From NCBI GenBank assembly GCA_963831605.1, contig CAWHQR010000005.1:248001-312000 (forward strand): a DNA stretch of 64,000 bases. Reading direction: 5' to 3'. The position numbers and the translations under genes were made by a program. Each line of letters starts with the position of its first letter. The first letter of the stretch is position 1. Of the stretch, positions 1-8,766 are shown piece by piece. Under the pieces are notes generated by a model. It saw only the letters and a program-made list of their open reading frames with translations, made no database searches and was not told the DNA's origin. The stretch comes from DASUPK01 sp963831605 (GTDB taxonomy: Bacteria > Actinomycetota > Thermoleophilia > Solirubrobacterales > 70-9).

Positions 1-311
1 TCGAGGGCGGGGATCGGCAGCCACTGATAGTGGACGAGGTCTGCCTCCTCGGCGACCCGCCTGTAGCGCAGCATGTCCGGGACGTGCTCGACGGCGCGCA
101 GCAGGCGGCGGCGCCTGGGCCCGATCCCGGCACGTGAGCCGCGCCGGTAGAAGAACTCGTTGACCTCGTATCCCTGCTCCACGGGCACCGGGCCGTACGG
201 GAACCGAGCGGTGAGGAGCTCCACCTCCACTCCGGCACGGGCGAGCGCGCCCGAGAGGGCGTGGTCGTACGGTGGCGTGTAGGCCGCCGGATCGACGATT
301 TGAACGCGCAT
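1..311 (-). CDS. Glycosyltransferase family 4, N-terminal fragment
   Basis: Read leftward from an ATG at 309-311, the first 103 residues are open and run off the left edge, so the C-terminal catalytic half is missing. The N-terminus (MRVQIVDPAAYTPPYDHAL) and the later 'ADLVHYQWLP' stretch look like the acceptor-side Rossmann domain of GT-B fold family-4 glycosyltransferases: short beta strand, then helix around 'LSGALARAGVEVELLTARFP'. It is divergent from the family-2 enzyme that starts about 17 bp away, and belongs to the polysaccharide locus. Donor and acceptor sugars cannot be inferred. Confidence 0.75.
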   Translation of the reverse strand, partial: MRVQIVDPAAYTPPYDHALSGALARAGVEVELLTARFPYGPVPVEQGYEVNEFFYRRGSRAGIGPRRRRLLRAVEHVPDMLRYRRVAEEADLVHYQWLPIPAL

Positions 312-328
312 GGGCGAGCATTGTCGCC

Positions 329-1258
329 GTGCTGGTCTCCTATTGCGTGGTCAACACCAACGGGCGGGATCTCCTGCTCTCCTGCCTCGAGGCGATCGAG
401 CGAACGACGCCATCCGATCTCGAGCACGAGATCCTGGTGCTCGACAACGCCTCCGACGACGGCTCGGCTGAGGCCGTGCGGGCGCTGGGACGGGACGTCC
501 GCCTGATCGCGCTCGATCGCCGGGCCGGCAAGGCGGAAAACGACAGCCGCCTGCTTCGGGAGGCGCGGGGCGAGTTCTGCCTGCTCCTAAACGAGGACTC
601 GGAGCTTCAGCCCGGCGCCGTGGCTGCCCTGCTCGGCGCCCTGCAGTCCGATCGCGAGGCGGCCGCCGCCGGTGCACAGCTCCTGTCCCCGGATGGCCGG
701 GAGGTTCCCTGCGCCTGGCGACTGCCGGGGATCGAGACCGCGCTGGCCGGAGCGTTCTTCCTGCATCGTCGGTTCACCGTCGAGAGTGGCGGGAGCGGTA
801 CCCGGCCGGTCGGTTGGGTGCAGTCGAGCGCCATGATGGTCAGGCGGGAAGCCGCGGAGCAGGTCGGCTGGCTCGACCCCGAGTTCTTCGTCTACTCCGA
901 CGAGACCGATTTCTGCAAACGCCTCGGCGACGCCGGCTGGAAGATCCTCTTCGTGCCCTCGGCCCGTGCGATCCACCATGACCAGATGGCCCAGGACGCT
1001 CCCGGAGCCGCCCGGCGAATCGTCGAATACCACCGCAACCGCGACCGCTACCTGCGCAAGCACCACGGCCGGGTCGAGGCGCTCCTGATGCGCCCGCTGC
1101 TCGCCTGGCCACATCTGCTGCGCGCCCTCGCCGCGGTCTTCCTGCCCGGCCACTCCCCGCAGCGCTACTGGCTGCACGCGTGCCAGGCGCTCTTCCCCGG
1201 TCGCGGCGATGGGATCCGCGAAGCGGCGGAGGCGTACAACCGGGCCTTAGGGTCGTAG
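329..1258 (+). CDS. Glycosyltransferase family 2 (rhamnosyltransferase-like)
   Basis: A GT-A family-2 transferase of about 309 residues. The N-terminal strand (LVSYCVVNTNGRDLLLSC), the nucleotide-binding 'LVLDNASDDGS', the acidic 'LLNEDSEL' that occupies the DxD position, and the acceptor motif 'WLDPEFFVYSDETDFCKRL' are in family order. This set is typical of WbbL-like enzymes that extend cell-surface glycans on a lipid carrier at the inner membrane face. The GTG at 329 is chosen because the family motif starts there; an ATG at 272 would overlap the divergent gene. It is followed 2 nt later by a family-4 enzyme, so the two are probably co-transcribed. Confidence 0.85.
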   Translation: MLVSYCVVNTNGRDLLLSCLEAIERTTPSDLEHEILVLDNASDDGSAEAVRALGRDVRLIALDRRAGKAENDSRLLREARGEFCLLLNEDSELQPGAVAALLGALQSDREAAAAGAQLLSPDGREVPCAWRLPGIETALAGAFFLHRRFTVESGGSGTRPVGWVQSSAMMVRREAAEQVGWLDPEFFVYSDETDFCKRLGDAGWKILFVPSARAIHHDQMAQDAPGAARRIVEYHRNRDRYLRKHHGRVEALLMRPLLAWPHLLRALAAVFLPGHSPQRYWLHACQALFPGRGDGIREAAEAYNRALGS

Positions 1259-1260
1259 CC

Positions 1261-2286
1261 GTGCGCATCCAGGTCGTCTCCCAGATGTGGCCCAGCCCCG
1301 AACAGCCGGACCTCGGCAGCTTCCTCGTACCGCTGACGCGCGAGCTCGAGGCACTCGGGCACGAGGTGGAGGTCTCCTCGATCAGCCAGCGGGGTGGCTC
1401 GCGCTCGAAGTACCTGCGCCTGGCGAGGGAGTCCCGTGCGGCCGCCCGCCGCTTCGCGCCTGACGTCGTGTTCGCCCACTTTCTCTTTCCCTCGGGCGCC
1501 GCGGGGGCGCTCGCGGCGCGGGCCGCCGGCGCGCCCCTCGTCGTCATGGCCCACGGCCAGGATGTGGCCAATCTGGGCCGGATCCCCGGCGTCACCGCCG
1601 CGACCCGATGGGTGCTGCGCCGCTCCTCGGCCGTGATCGCCAACTCGCGGTGGCTCGCCGAACGCCTGGTGCAGAGAATTCCCGCGGCCGAGACCAAGAT
1701 CGAGGTCGCCGACTGCGGCGTTGACCTGGACGCCTTCTCCCCACGCTCAGCGACGGAGGCGCGTGCCGCCCTCGGCTGGGACGGCGACGGCCCGGCCTTC
1801 CTCTGCGTCGGCTCGCTGATCGAGCGAAAGAACGTGGAGCGTCTGGCCGATGCATTCGCGGCCCTGGGTCGTGGGCGCCTGGCCTTCGTGGGGGACGGCC
1901 CCGAGCGAAGCAAGCTCGAAGGCCAGGCCGGGGTCACCCTGGCCGGCCGAATTCCGCACCAGGACGTCTCGCAATGGGTGGCCGCCTGCGACGTCCTCTG
2001 CCAGCCCTCCCTCACCGAGCCCTTCGGGCAGGCGACACTGGAGGCAATGGCGATGGAGCGGAGCGTCGTCGCGACCCAGGTCGGCGGGCCGCCCGAGTTC
2101 GTCACGCCGGAGGCCGGCGTTCTGGTCGACCCCATCGACACCGACGCACTGGCAGCGGCGCTGGAGCGAGCCGCCTCGATGCCGTCGCCCAACCCGGCCG
2201 CGCGCGACGCCGCGAAGGCCCACGACGTGAGGGTGATGGCGACGAGGATGTCCGCGGTGCTGGAGCGCGCGGCGGCCGCCGACTAG
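1261..2286 (+). CDS. Glycosyltransferase family 4
   Basis: A GT-B enzyme of 341 residues starting at GTG 1261 (VRIQVVSQMWPSPEQPDLGS), 2 nt after the preceding stop. The N-terminal domain has 'VVMAHGQDVANLGR', and the C-terminal nucleotide-sugar domain has 'FLCVGSLIERKNVERL' followed by the retaining-GT signature 'EPFGQATLEAMAMERSVVA'. It probably adds a sugar to a lipid-linked glycan at the cytoplasmic side of the membrane; linkage and sugar are unknown. Its TAG stop overlaps the TAG of the convergent flippase gene in a shared CTAG (2283-2286). Confidence 0.87.
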   Translation: MRIQVVSQMWPSPEQPDLGSFLVPLTRELEALGHEVEVSSISQRGGSRSKYLRLARESRAAARRFAPDVVFAHFLFPSGAAGALAARAAGAPLVVMAHGQDVANLGRIPGVTAATRWVLRRSSAVIANSRWLAERLVQRIPAAETKIEVADCGVDLDAFSPRSATEARAALGWDGDGPAFLCVGSLIERKNVERLADAFAALGRGRLAFVGDGPERSKLEGQAGVTLAGRIPHQDVSQWVAACDVLCQPSLTEPFGQATLEAMAMERSVVATQVGGPPEFVTPEAGVLVDPIDTDALAAALERAASMPSPNPAARDAAKAHDVRVMATRMSAVLERAAAAD

Positions 2287-3875
2287 CGGATCGCGTCCTC
2301 GTCTCGCTGTTCGGCCTCCAGGGTCTCGCGCGTGAGGCGCGGGCCGCGGCCTCGCATCTCTTCCGACTCCTTCTCTTCGTCCTCATCCTCTGGCTCAGGC
2401 GGCGGCGCTTCGCGTAGACGTATCAACGCCGCCTTCACGTACGCCGGGCTGAGCACCCGCCGCGCGGCATCGCGCTCCTCGTCGTTCAGGAAGCCTGTGA
2501 CCCAGAGCACCAGTGGATAAGCCAGCCAGAGCGCCGTCCGCCCGGCCAGCCCCCAGAAGCCGCTCGTCGGCAACAACAGCTCACCGACGAGCACCAGCAC
2601 GATGGCGAGGCCCGCAGCCTGGGCGAGCCGCAGCCATTCGTAGGGCACCTTGAAGAGCCGCTGCGTGAAGACGTACATGAGGACGAGCACGACCGCGTAG
2701 GAGGCCACCAGCGAGATGCCGGCGCCGACGATCCCCATCGAGGGCAGCAGGATCAGGTTGAGCACGATGTTGACCACGGTGCCCACACCGGTCGCCGGGA
2801 AATTGAACTCCGTTCGGCCGGTGCGGCCCAGGATGATCACCAGGACGAGGTAGAGCGCGTAGAGCATCACACCGGTCGAGATCAGGCCGATCGTCTTGTA
2901 GGAGTCGAAGAACTCGGGCGCCGCCAGAAGGCGGACGATCCAGCGAGAGAGCAGCCACATCCCCACGACGAAGAACGTCGTCACCGAGACGAACCAGGTG
3001 ACGATCACGGCATAGGCTTGCCGTGCCTCGTCGTCGTCCGTGATCGAGTACGCGAGCGGCGGCCAGGCGAGCTGGAAGCCCTTGACCAGCACGTTGACCG
3101 CCTGGGCGAACTTGACGGAGAGGCTGTAGAGCCCGGCGTCGCCGAGACCGACGATCCGGACGATCAGCACCCGGTCGATGAAGTTGAGGGAATAGAGCGA
3201 GAGCTCTGCGGGCATCGTCGGCAGGCCCCAGCGGAGCATGCGGCGCCACAGCGGGAAGTCCGGGATCAGGGCGAGCCGGCGGCGCTGCGCGACGATCAGG
3301 CCGGCGAGGAACACCGCCCCCGTCGCGTACTGGCCCCAGAGCAGGCCGCTGGCGCCCTTGTCCTCCCCGACGACGAGCCAGACGGTCACCGGGATCGTCA
3401 CCAGGACGTTGGCGACCGTGAACGCGAAGTAGGCCTTGGCGCGCTCGTCGAGGCGGAAGAGGGCGGTCAGGAACTCGAACATCGTGAAGACCCAGAGACC
3501 GAAGATCGCGATCCGCATCAGGCCCGGGTCCGAGTGATTGAGGAGCAGCCGCGACAGCGGCTCCGCGAGGGGCAACGCAACCGCCAGCCCGATGGTGGTG
3601 GTCCAGAGCAGCGACGCGAACGCGGTCTTCACCACCTGGTCCGGGACCTCGTCGGTCTGGTAGTAGAAGCGCAGAAGCGCCTCGATGATCCCGAGGCGGA
3701 TCACGATGCTCGCCGCAATCACGCCCGTGACGAGCACCTCCGCAGCCCCGTAGTCGGCCGGCGTCAGATACCGCGTGTAGAGCGGAAGCAGCGCGACCGC
3801 GATCAGCTTCGAGATCACGCTGGAGGCCGTGTAAGCGGCCCCCGTGGTCGCCAGGCGGCGGAGGTATCCGGTCAT
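2283..3875 (-). CDS. Wzx-like polysaccharide flippase
   Basis: A 530-residue polytopic membrane protein of the MATE/MVF-type polysaccharide exporter superfamily. The first helix region (LRRLATTGAAYTASSVISK) and 'LPLYTRYLTPADYGAAEVLV' match the N-terminal pattern of O-antigen and exopolysaccharide flippases, followed by roughly 12-14 hydrophobic segments. It should turn lipid-linked glycan repeat units across the cytoplasmic membrane. The last about 60 residues form a cytoplasmic acidic/Pro-rich tail (PEPEDEDEEKESEE). It sits 3 nt downstream of the O-antigen ligase-like gene on the same strand, so the pair fits a Wzx/Wzy-type export step. Confidence 0.88.
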   Translation of the reverse strand: MTGYLRRLATTGAAYTASSVISKLIAVALLPLYTRYLTPADYGAAEVLVTGVIAASIVIRLGIIEALLRFYYQTDEVPDQVVKTAFASLLWTTTIGLAVALPLAEPLSRLLLNHSDPGLMRIAIFGLWVFTMFEFLTALFRLDERAKAYFAFTVANVLVTIPVTVWLVVGEDKGASGLLWGQYATGAVFLAGLIVAQRRRLALIPDFPLWRRMLRWGLPTMPAELSLYSLNFIDRVLIVRIVGLGDAGLYSLSVKFAQAVNVLVKGFQLAWPPLAYSITDDDEARQAYAVIVTWFVSVTTFFVVGMWLLSRWIVRLLAAPEFFDSYKTIGLISTGVMLYALYLVLVIILGRTGRTEFNFPATGVGTVVNIVLNLILLPSMGIVGAGISLVASYAVVLVLMYVFTQRLFKVPYEWLRLAQAAGLAIVLVLVGELLLPTSGFWGLAGRTALWLAYPLVLWVTGFLNDEERDAARRVLSPAYVKAALIRLREAPPPEPEDEDEEKESEEMRGRGPRLTRETLEAEQRDEDAIR

Positions 3876-3878
3876 GAG

Positions 3879-5414
3879 CTACTCCGCAGAGTGACGAGCG
3901 GAGGTGCCGGAAGTTGAGCCGGGCCATTCACCGGCGCCCACCTCGGCGGCGAGCACTCCTCCGATCGCAAGCAGCGCCCAGGTGAGCGGATCGGTGAGGT
4001 AGGCCGCGTAGCCGATCGTGTGGACGAGCAGGGCGGCGAAGGCGGCGGCGACCGCGATTCGCGCCGGGGCCAGCTCGAGCCGGTTCCCTTCGCCGAACGG
4101 GCGGAAGGGCGCCCCCAGGCCCGGCGCCATCCGCCTCATCCCGGCGATCATCGTCCAGCCGGCGGCGAGGAGCAGTCCGATGTAGGCAAGCACCCCGATC
4201 GCGCCCTGCTCCGCCGCGACCGTGACCGGCTCGCTGTGCGAGATCGTCGTGTCGCCGGGGGGCACATGCTCCTCCCGAGCGAACTCCTTCGAGAATGAGG
4301 CCGAGCCGTAGCCGTAGAGAGGACGGTGGCGGGCTAGCTTCAACCCACCCGAGACCAGGGTCCCGTGTCCCTCGGTGTTGATGGAGTTCGAGTCATTGGA
4401 GGCGCTGCGGACAGCCAGGCCGGCCACGATCAGGACAAGGGCTCCCACCGTCGCTATCGCAGTCCAGCGGAAGCTCCAGCGAAGCGCGACGAGCACGACC
4501 AGGCCGGCGAAGAGCGCGATGAAGCTGGTCTGTGAGAACGCGAAGACGAGGCCGGCGAACGCAATTGCAACTGCCCCCGCAAGCACCAGTGCGAGCGCCC
4601 GGTTCGCCGCCCAGATCAGCGTGGTGGTGGCGAGCAGGATCGTCAGGACGAGGTAGCGGCCATAGATGTTCGGATCCCAGAACAGCGAGTTGACCCGGAA
4701 GTAGAAGTGGAAGTTGTTCGAGGCCTCGAGCTTGTCGTTCCAGAAGATGTGCTGCGTCGCGAACTGGCCGATCCCGATCGCCGCCAGGATCAGTCCCTCG
4801 GCGACCAGCACCACGAGGGCCAGGCGAAGCAACCGGCGGTCCCAGTTCGCCTCGGCGAGCAGGGAGAACAGAATCGCGAACGGGATCAGGAAGAACCCGA
4901 TGTTGCGGGCCGCGAACGCCTTGTCCGGCGAGTAGATCGTCTGCAGCGCATAGAGGCAGATCACCGCCACGAGCGCGATCACCAGCGGCTTGGGCAGCCT
5001 GCGGAGGGTCGTCCGGCCGCGGAATGTCTCCACCAGGGTCGCCAGCACTCCCGAGCCGATCGCGACGTAGAGCGGCACCAACAGGTTCACCTCCTGTCCT
5101 CCTGCCACATGCAGCCGGACTCGGAACGGCAGCGCCGCGATCAGAAGAACCGGCAGCAGGATCGGCCAGCGCAGCATCGCCGCCGCACCGGCCGCGAGGA
5201 CGAGGATCCCGGCCAGGATCGCGGCAGCGAATTCGGGCGGGTGGTCGCGCAGGGTGCGGAGCTCATCCCAGCCCTGGCCGGCGATCAGGGCGAAGGCGAG
5301 AACGCCGGCTAGAACCAGCGCCGCCGCGCGCAGACGGGGCTCCGAGGCCAAAAACGAGACGGACAGCGCCCCGGCGGCGGCCAGACAGCCGGCGACCTCA
5401 AGAACCTCGGTCAC
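3879..5414 (-). CDS. O-antigen ligase/polymerase family protein (Wzy_C)
   Basis: A 511-residue membrane protein with about a dozen hydrophobic segments and a large extracytoplasmic loop. The loop carries 'RHRPLYGYGSASFSKEF' and 'ISHSEPVTVAAEQGAIGVLAYIG', matching the conserved Arg/His-containing loop and following helix of the Wzy_C family. Such proteins polymerise or ligate undecaprenyl-linked glycans on the outer side of the membrane. The TGA stop of the upstream gene overlaps this start by 4 nt (5411-5414), so an operon with the FlgD-like gene, this gene and the flippase is likely. Polymerase versus ligase cannot be told from sequence. Confidence 0.82.
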   Translation of the reverse strand: MTEVLEVAGCLAAAGALSVSFLASEPRLRAAALVLAGVLAFALIAGQGWDELRTLRDHPPEFAAAILAGILVLAAGAAAMLRWPILLPVLLIAALPFRVRLHVAGGQEVNLLVPLYVAIGSGVLATLVETFRGRTTLRRLPKPLVIALVAVICLYALQTIYSPDKAFAARNIGFFLIPFAILFSLLAEANWDRRLLRLALVVLVAEGLILAAIGIGQFATQHIFWNDKLEASNNFHFYFRVNSLFWDPNIYGRYLVLTILLATTTLIWAANRALALVLAGAVAIAFAGLVFAFSQTSFIALFAGLVVLVALRWSFRWTAIATVGALVLIVAGLAVRSASNDSNSINTEGHGTLVSGGLKLARHRPLYGYGSASFSKEFAREEHVPPGDTTISHSEPVTVAAEQGAIGVLAYIGLLLAAGWTMIAGMRRMAPGLGAPFRPFGEGNRLELAPARIAVAAAFAALLVHTIGYAAYLTDPLTWALLAIGGVLAAEVGAGEWPGSTSGTSARHSAE

Positions 5415-5830
5415 GGCTGTCCTCCCGCGGCGTGGATCGTCACATGCTCACCGGAGACCGCCGTCCGGCCGGCGCGGTCAAGCGTGACCTGGAGGAAGTA
5501 GGGACCCGGCGGGGCGGGCTGCCCCGAGGACGTGCGCGCGTCCCAGTCGAAGCAATGGGCGGCGTCTCCCCCCTGGAGCTCCTCGTCGGCAAGCGTCCGC
5601 ACCTGCCGGTCGTCGAAGTCGACCACGGCCACCTTGACGTGGTCGTCGCGGGCCAGCAGGAAGCAGATCTTGTAGCGCGGTCCCGGGCGGGTCTTCCAGT
5701 AGATCGAGCTGACCACCGGTCCCTCGTCGCGCAGGTGCTGGGTGAGCACGATCGCGCCCGCCGTGGCCGCCATCAGCAGCGAGACCACGACTATGGAGAT
5801 CAGGACGGCCGATCGGCTGCGCTCGCTCAC
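5411..5830 (-). CDS. Membrane-anchored FlgD-Ig-like protein
   Basis: A 139-residue protein with one N-terminal membrane segment (about residues 8-30, AVLISIVVVSLLMAATAGAI) and a beta-rich outer domain. The pattern 'HCFDWDARTSSGQPAPPGPYFLQV' is the end of an FlgD-type Ig-like fold (W-D-G-x-P-x-G-Y, here with variations). No catalytic residues are visible. It overlaps the O-antigen ligase gene by 4 nt, so a role in glycan assembly or export is inferred from position only. Because of the signal anchor it should face the outside. Confidence 0.65.
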   Translation of the reverse strand: MSERSRSAVLISIVVVSLLMAATAGAIVLTQHLRDEGPVVSSIYWKTRPGPRYKICFLLARDDHVKVAVVDFDDRQVRTLADEELQGGDAAHCFDWDARTSSGQPAPPGPYFLQVTLDRAGRTAVSGEHVTIHAAGGQP

Positions 5831-5855
5831 AGGGCGACCGGGCTGGCTGGTTGGC

Positions 5856-6695
5856 TCAGATTCCCGAGCCGGTTGTGCTGGTGACCCCGGTGGTGCTCGA
5901 CGCCCCGGCCTTGTCGTCTCCCAGGACGACCGCCACCGGGTTCCCCTCGGACGCCGTTCGCACCTCGTTGTTCATCGGCTGATCCTTCTGGATGTCGACG
6001 ATCCCGCCGATGAACTGGGCGCACTGCACGCTGCCCTCGGTCGGGTCGAACATGACGACGCTCGTGGTGAACGGGGTCGTCGTGTTGCCGACCGGCCCGA
6101 CCTTGTACTGCTTCTGCTTGAGCTGGCTGGCGGACTGTGCGGCGAGCCCAGGCGTGGCGGTGCCGTTGAGCACCGCGACCTTCGTCTGGCTCGGCGGGCA
6201 CGGGCCCTTCCCCTTCTTCCCGGTGACCGCGGTGGTCGAATCCGATGAGCCTCCGGTCAGATGGGTGACCCCGAAGGCGACCCCCGCGATGAGCAGGATG
6301 GCGCCGATCACGATCACCGCCAAAGTCGAGAGCCATGCCGGGCGCTCTCCGCCGTTGCCCGGCTTTCGTCGCTTCTCGAAGCGCTGGCGGCGCTCAGCGG
6401 CCTGCCTGGCGAGCTCGGCCCGTCTGAAGGCCTCGGCGTCATTGGGGGCGGTTGCAGCCGCGGCCGCAGCCGCCTTCTCGGGCACCTTGGTTGTGGAGGC
6501 GACCGCGGTGGCGGTCCGCTCCGCGGGGGCGACCGTCTCCCCATCCTCGGCGCCCCCCTCGACCAGGAAGCTCGCCTGGTCGCGCAGGCGCCGGATGTCG
6601 CGCGCCTGGGCGAAATAGAGCAGCGAGAGCAGGGCCAGGCCCAGGAACGAGGCGAGGCCCGCGACTGCTCCAACTTCCTTGAGGAGACTGCTCAT
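5856..6695 (-). CDS. LytR_C-domain membrane protein
   Basis: A 279-residue protein with an N-terminal hydrophobic segment (about residues 5-28), a charged Ala/Arg/Glu-rich cytoplasmic region, a second membrane segment near residue 130 (TLAVIVIGAILLIAGVAF) and an outer LytR_C domain beginning 'TKVAVLNGTATPGLAAQSAS'. LytR_C is usually appended to LCP phosphotransferases that attach glycopolymers to peptidoglycan; here the catalytic LCP domain is absent. Its place inside the polysaccharide locus supports a cell-wall polymer role. A TAATAT box lies 14 nt upstream of the ATG. Confidence 0.75.
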   Translation of the reverse strand: MSSLLKEVGAVAGLASFLGLALLSLLYFAQARDIRRLRDQASFLVEGGAEDGETVAPAERTATAVASTTKVPEKAAAAAAATAPNDAEAFRRAELARQAAERRQRFEKRRKPGNGGERPAWLSTLAVIVIGAILLIAGVAFGVTHLTGGSSDSTTAVTGKKGKGPCPPSQTKVAVLNGTATPGLAAQSASQLKQKQYKVGPVGNTTTPFTTSVVMFDPTEGSVQCAQFIGGIVDIQKDQPMNNEVRTASEGNPVAVVLGDDKAGASSTTGVTSTTGSGI

Positions 6696-6709
6696 GGCCG
6701 CGGCGCGGG

Positions 6710-6715
6710 ATATTA
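6710..6715 (-). promoter_or_regulatory. -10-like box for LytR_C gene
   Basis: On the minus strand this reads TAATAT, 14 nt before the ATG at 6693-6695. It is a good sigma-70-type -10 match but no clear -35 was found, so it is a prediction only. Confidence 0.35.
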
Positions 6716-6750
6716 GAAGGCCTCCGTTACGCCTGCGGCGTGCTGCTGGA

Positions 6751-6823
6751 CGGCTTCGCCATCAGATCGCGGCCACAAGCGGCCGCCTCTGATAACCGCT
6801 CGGGGCTACGCCCCTCGCTCATG
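6751..6823 (-). repeat. Dispersed hairpin repeat, copy A
   Basis: On the minus strand this copy carries the core GCGGCCGCTTGTGGCCGC followed by CTGATGGCGAAGCCG, preceded by a hairpin GGGGC-GTA-GCCCC. It shares the core with copies at 39492, 44106 and 48997. The stop codon (TAG, 6806-6808) and last three residues (RGA) of the dehydratase gene lie inside it, within the hairpin. Confidence 0.75.
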
Positions 6824-8731
6824 GTCGGGCGGCCTGGTGACCGCTAGCTCGTCAACCGGCAACTCCGTCGCCCGCCGGTCCGCGACCAGCGCAACGGTGC
6901 GCTCGGCGAGGTCGGCCTCGTCGCCCTCCCTGATCAGCGTCTCGAGCCGGCCGAGGGTGCCGTTCACCCACTCGGGGTCGAGCGGCGCATTGCGTACGGC
7001 GCGCACGATCCGCTCCGAGGCCGTGGGCTGCGGGCGCTCGTCGGAGTTGAAGAGCTCCTCATGCAGTTTCTCGCCGGGGCGGGCGCCGACCACCTCGACG
7101 GCGATATCGACCTCGGGCTCGTAGCCGGCCAGGCGAATCATGTTGTGGGCGAGGTCGACGATCTTGACCGGCTCGCCCATCTCGAGGACGAAGACCTCGC
7201 CGCTGGCGCCACCAAGGTCGCCGGAGCGGATCACCAGCTGCACGGCCTCGGGGATGGTCATGAAGTACCGGGTCATCTCCGGATCGGTCACGGTGACGGG
7301 GCCCCCGCGCTCGATCTGGCTGCGGAAGATCGGCACGACGCTGCCGGAGGAGGCGAGGACGTTGCCGAAGCGGACGGTGACGAAGCGGGTCTGCGGGTGC
7401 TTGCGGCCGGCAGCCTCCACGATCCACTCGGCCATCGCCTTGGAGGCACCCATCACGGTGCGGGGATTGACCGCCTTGTCGGTGGAGACGAGCACGAAGC
7501 GCTCGCACCCGGAGGCAACGGCTGTCTCGGCCGTCACCCTGGTGGCCATCGCGTTGTTGCGGATCGCCTCCAGCGGGTTCGCCTCCATCAGCGGCACGTG
7601 CTTGTAGGCGGCGGCGTGGAAGACGACCTCCGGCTTGAAGCGCTGCATCACCTCGAGCATCCGGTCGCCCTCCTTGCAGTCGGCGAGCACGGACTCGATC
7701 CGGGTGAAGTGCCGCTCCTCGATCATCTCCCGGTCGATCCGGAAGAGGTTGTCCTCCGCGTGATCGAGGATGACCAGCAGCCTCGGGCGAACCCTGGCGA
7801 TCTGGCGGACGAGCTCAGATCCGATCGAGCCTCCCGCACCGGTGACCAGGACGACCTTGTCCTGGATGTAGGCGCCGACGCGGTCGAGCTCCATCTTCAC
7901 GGGCTCGCGGCCGAGCACGTCCTCGACCTGGACCTCGCGCAGCTGCCTGGTGAGCTGGACTCCCCCGCGAAGGAGCTCGAAGACCGTCGGCAGGGTCCGT
8001 ACGGGGACGTCCCGCTCGCGGCAGGCGGTGACCACGCGGCCGCGCAGCTCGCCCGGCGCCGAGGGGATCGCGATGATCACCTCGTCAGGGTGGAACTCGT
8101 CCAGGACATCCCCCACCTCCTCGGTGGTCCCGACGACGTTGATGCCGTGCAGCCGCATGCCGCGCTTGCGCGGATCGTCGTCGAGGAAGCCGATCGCCCG
8201 CGCGAGCAGGTTCGGATTGAGTTGCATCTCGCGGACCACCATCTGGCCACCCGAGCCGGCCCCGATCACCAGGACACGGCGCGCCCCCCGTACGTCGCGG
8301 CGCGCCATCCGCTCGACCAGCAGCATGCGGGCCAGCAGCCTCGCGCCGCCGACCAGGAAGACCGTGAGCAGGAAGTAGCTGACGACGACCGAGCGCGGGA
8401 TCTGGTCGTCGAACGGCTTGAGCAGCAGGAACGCGATCGCGAGGATCGCCGTCGAGATCGCGCACGCCCGGAGCACGGCGATCATGTCCGGCAGGCGGAA
8501 GTAGCGCCACCACTTCTCGTAGAGACCGAAGGCGTAGAAGACGATCAGCTGGCCGAGGACGACGAAGCCGATCGTGTGACCCAGCATGTGGTCGTAGCGG
8601 TCCGGGATTCCGCCCGGGGCATCGAGGAATCGCAACCTGAAGGCCAGGTAGTAGGCGGCCGCAATCAGGACTGCGTCTGCGGCGAGCTGGATGAGGCGAT
8701 GCCTGTAGACGGGGTGCTTGAACCGCTCCAC
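6806..8731 (-). CDS. Nucleotide-sugar 4,6-dehydratase, WbpM/FlaA1/CapD type
   Basis: A 641-residue protein with about four N-terminal membrane helices (residues 12-110), a first Rossmann-like domain ('RVLVIGAGSGGQMVVREM') and a second SDR domain with the NAD(P) motif 'VLVTGAGGSIGSELVRQ'. The catalytic segment 'STDKAVNPRTVMGASK' has Met in place of the usual SDR Tyr, as in FlaA1/WbpM/PglF dehydratases. These convert a UDP-HexNAc to the 4-keto-6-deoxy sugar for rare amino sugars of surface glycans. The start is GTG 8729-8731, with a TAAAGT box about 11 nt upstream, divergent from dedA. The C-terminus ends inside a dispersed repeat. Confidence 0.88.
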   Translation of the reverse strand: MERFKHPVYRHRLIQLAADAVLIAAAYYLAFRLRFLDAPGGIPDRYDHMLGHTIGFVVLGQLIVFYAFGLYEKWWRYFRLPDMIAVLRACAISTAILAIAFLLLKPFDDQIPRSVVVSYFLLTVFLVGGARLLARMLLVERMARRDVRGARRVLVIGAGSGGQMVVREMQLNPNLLARAIGFLDDDPRKRGMRLHGINVVGTTEEVGDVLDEFHPDEVIIAIPSAPGELRGRVVTACRERDVPVRTLPTVFELLRGGVQLTRQLREVQVEDVLGREPVKMELDRVGAYIQDKVVLVTGAGGSIGSELVRQIARVRPRLLVILDHAEDNLFRIDREMIEERHFTRIESVLADCKEGDRMLEVMQRFKPEVVFHAAAYKHVPLMEANPLEAIRNNAMATRVTAETAVASGCERFVLVSTDKAVNPRTVMGASKAMAEWIVEAAGRKHPQTRFVTVRFGNVLASSGSVVPIFRSQIERGGPVTVTDPEMTRYFMTIPEAVQLVIRSGDLGGASGEVFVLEMGEPVKIVDLAHNMIRLAGYEPEVDIAVEVVGARPGEKLHEELFNSDERPQPTASERIVRAVRNAPLDPEWVNGTLGRLETLIREGDEADLAERTVALVADRRATELPVDELAVTRPPDHERGA

Positions 8732-8751
8732 GCGAGCAGCACTTTAGCCCC

Positions 8752-8757
8752 TACTAT
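8752..8757 (+). promoter_or_regulatory. -10-like box for dedA
   Basis: TACTAT lies 9 nt before the GTG start at 8767, with no Shine-Dalgarno sequence between. A start point 6-7 nt downstream would give a nearly leaderless mRNA. Confidence 0.4.
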
Positions 8758-8766
8758 GCCGCCCCT

